The position numbers were made by a program, and so were the translations under genes. Positions 5,575 to 6,088 of a stretch of DNA of 6,088 nt are shown here, piece by piece; position 1 is the stretch's first letter, and every line of letters begins with the position of its first letter. The notes beneath the pieces are model-generated. The model was given only the letters and a program-made list of their open reading frames with translations. It was not told where the DNA came from and did not search any database. This DNA is from CAYTZN01 sp964442495 (GTDB lineage: Bacteria; Pseudomonadota; Gammaproteobacteria; Legionellales; Legionellaceae). The stretch covers positions 1 to 6,088 of the forward strand of contig CAYTZN010000032.1 in the NCBI GenBank assembly GCA_964442495.1, in the 5' to 3' direction.

Positions 5575-5964
5575 ATGATACGTAAAATTGGTTACACCCT
5601 ATTCTGTGGTTGCAGTTTATTTGCTACAACTGCTTTTTCAACCACTAATCATTACTTTACCCAAGGTTTTTCCATAGAATATGAATTACCCGTTAATGTG
5701 CCCCAAACGTTTTCCAATGGATTTTTTTGGACAGTAAAAGCCAACTGCACCATCATTAGCGACACCAATGAAAACCCCATCTCTGTTAAAATGTTACGTA
5801 AAACAGGTTCCGTTAATGACACGCAACTAACCACAGGTGAGTTATTAGGCCTGGTTCTTCAATCGGGTGAGAAATTATCCATCACTGCAGTACCCGGTGC
5901 AAAAGTAGAGTTGATCAACATGGGTGCTAAATCAATTAAAGCGAGTTGCTCAACCGCCGGATAA
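5575..5964 (+). CDS. Small exported protein of unknown function
   Basis: I do not recognise a named family with certainty. The 129 residues begin with a clear Sec signal peptide: a positive start MIRK, a hydrophobic stretch to about residue 20, and a likely cleavage after AFS (20-22). The mature part of about 107 residues has no further membrane segment and alternates short beta-type strands with turns (for example GFFWTVKANCTI at 49-60, EKLSITAVPGAKVELINMG at 99-117), which suggests a small all-beta domain. Its two cysteines, 58 and 125, could form a disulfide, fitting a periplasmic or secreted location. AGGAG stands eight bases before the ATG, and a good promoter of its own lies upstream. 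Similar short secreted proteins with an FFWTV-like core are, to my recollection, present among Legionella hypothetical proteins; this is memory and not shown here. The two cysteines in the signal peptide do not form a lipobox. Confidence 0.8.
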   Translation: MIRKIGYTLFCGCSLFATTAFSTTNHYFTQGFSIEYELPVNVPQTFSNGFFWTVKANCTIISDTNENPISVKMLRKTGSVNDTQLTTGELLGLVLQSGEKLSITAVPGAKVELINMGAKSIKASCSTAG

Positions 5965-5989
5965 AAAATCAAATGGCCTGTTGAGCAAC
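5945..5989 (+). terminator. Strong hairpin overlapping the stop of the secreted-protein gene
   Basis: GTTGCTCAAC (5945-5954) and GTTGAGCAAC (5980-5989) are exact reverse complements, giving a 10-bp stem. A further GCC/GGC pairing inside (5956-5958 with 5975-5977) shortens the loop. The stop codon at 5962-5964 lies in the loop. No T run follows the stem, so it is not a textbook intrinsic terminator, but it may protect the mRNA 3' end or help end transcription. Confidence 0.4.
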
Positions 5990-6061
5990 GCAGGTGCCTA
6001 AAAATTTAAGTCCTGCGCAGCCACGTTATTCTAAAAGCTCCGTGAGTGGCCGTTAAATAAC
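5989..6061. repeat. Palindrome-rich tail without a gene
   Basis: After the hairpin there is no supported reading frame up to the window end. Several inverted repeats follow: CGCAGG (5989-5994) with CCTGCG (6012-6017), GCCAC (6020-6024) with GTGGC (6046-6050), and GTTATT (6025-6030) with AATAAC (6056-6061). Such density suggests a dispersed intergenic repeat or a structured RNA, but no known family is recognised. Confidence 0.35.
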
Positions 6062-6088
6062 CTAGTCACCAACTTACCGCGCTTTATG

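Noticed and set aside
5575..5640. Lipoprotein signal in the small secreted protein (cysteines 11 and 13)
   Set aside because: The residues before the cysteines do not fit a lipobox, and a normal signal peptidase I site follows at about residue 22.
6086..6088. ATG at the very end of the window as the start of a further gene
   Set aside because: Only the three bases are visible and no ribosome site precedes them.
1..6088. CRISPR array, toxin-antitoxin pair or phage defence genes
   Set aside because: No regularly spaced direct repeats and no small paired frames or defence domains were seen on either strand.

Overview
The window looks like a piece of a gammaproteobacterial chromosome, most likely Legionella or a close relative. 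The main argument is a complete, signal-peptide-bearing GDA1/CD39-type nucleoside triphosphate diphosphohydrolase. This family is eukaryotic-like and rare in bacteria, but well known from Legionella pneumophila, where such enzymes act inside host cells. The moderately AT-rich composition, the three-gene form of the proton-translocating transhydrogenase and a small secreted orphan protein fit that assignment, but the species cannot be fixed from the sequence alone.

Layout. Positions 1-1144 are dominated by an IS30-family insertion sequence whose transposase (minus strand) has an intact helix-turn-helix and DDE catalytic triad. About 40 bases to its right lies a tRNA-Thr gene with anticodon CGU, also on the minus strand. 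It folds perfectly, but CCA is not encoded at its 3' end. Next, still on the minus strand, is the NTPDase gene (1284-2420), which ends 25 bases before the tRNA. A short divergent regulatory region of about 72 bases (2421-2492) separates it from the plus-strand operon pntAA-pntAB-pntB (2493-5384). This operon encodes the soluble NAD(H)-binding domain I, the first membrane segment block, and the second membrane block fused to the NADP(H)-binding domain III of the transhydrogenase. After a 190-base spacer with a good sigma70-type promoter there is a small exported protein of unknown function (5575-5964). The last 120 bases contain no recognisable gene but are rich in inverted repeats.

How the parts work together. 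The three pnt products form one membrane enzyme that uses the proton motive force to transfer hydride from NADH to NADP+, supplying NADPH. The NTPDase is expected to be exported and to hydrolyse nucleoside tri- and diphosphates outside the cytoplasm; it is divergently transcribed and not obviously linked in function to pnt. The insertion sequence beside a tRNA gene and the palindromic tail suggest that the two edges of the window are the changeable parts, while the pnt core is ordinary housekeeping. I did not find convincing evidence for an undescribed multi-gene system. The points most worth a second look are the NTPDase, the transposase start and element ends, the missing CCA, and the orphan secreted protein with its palindromes.
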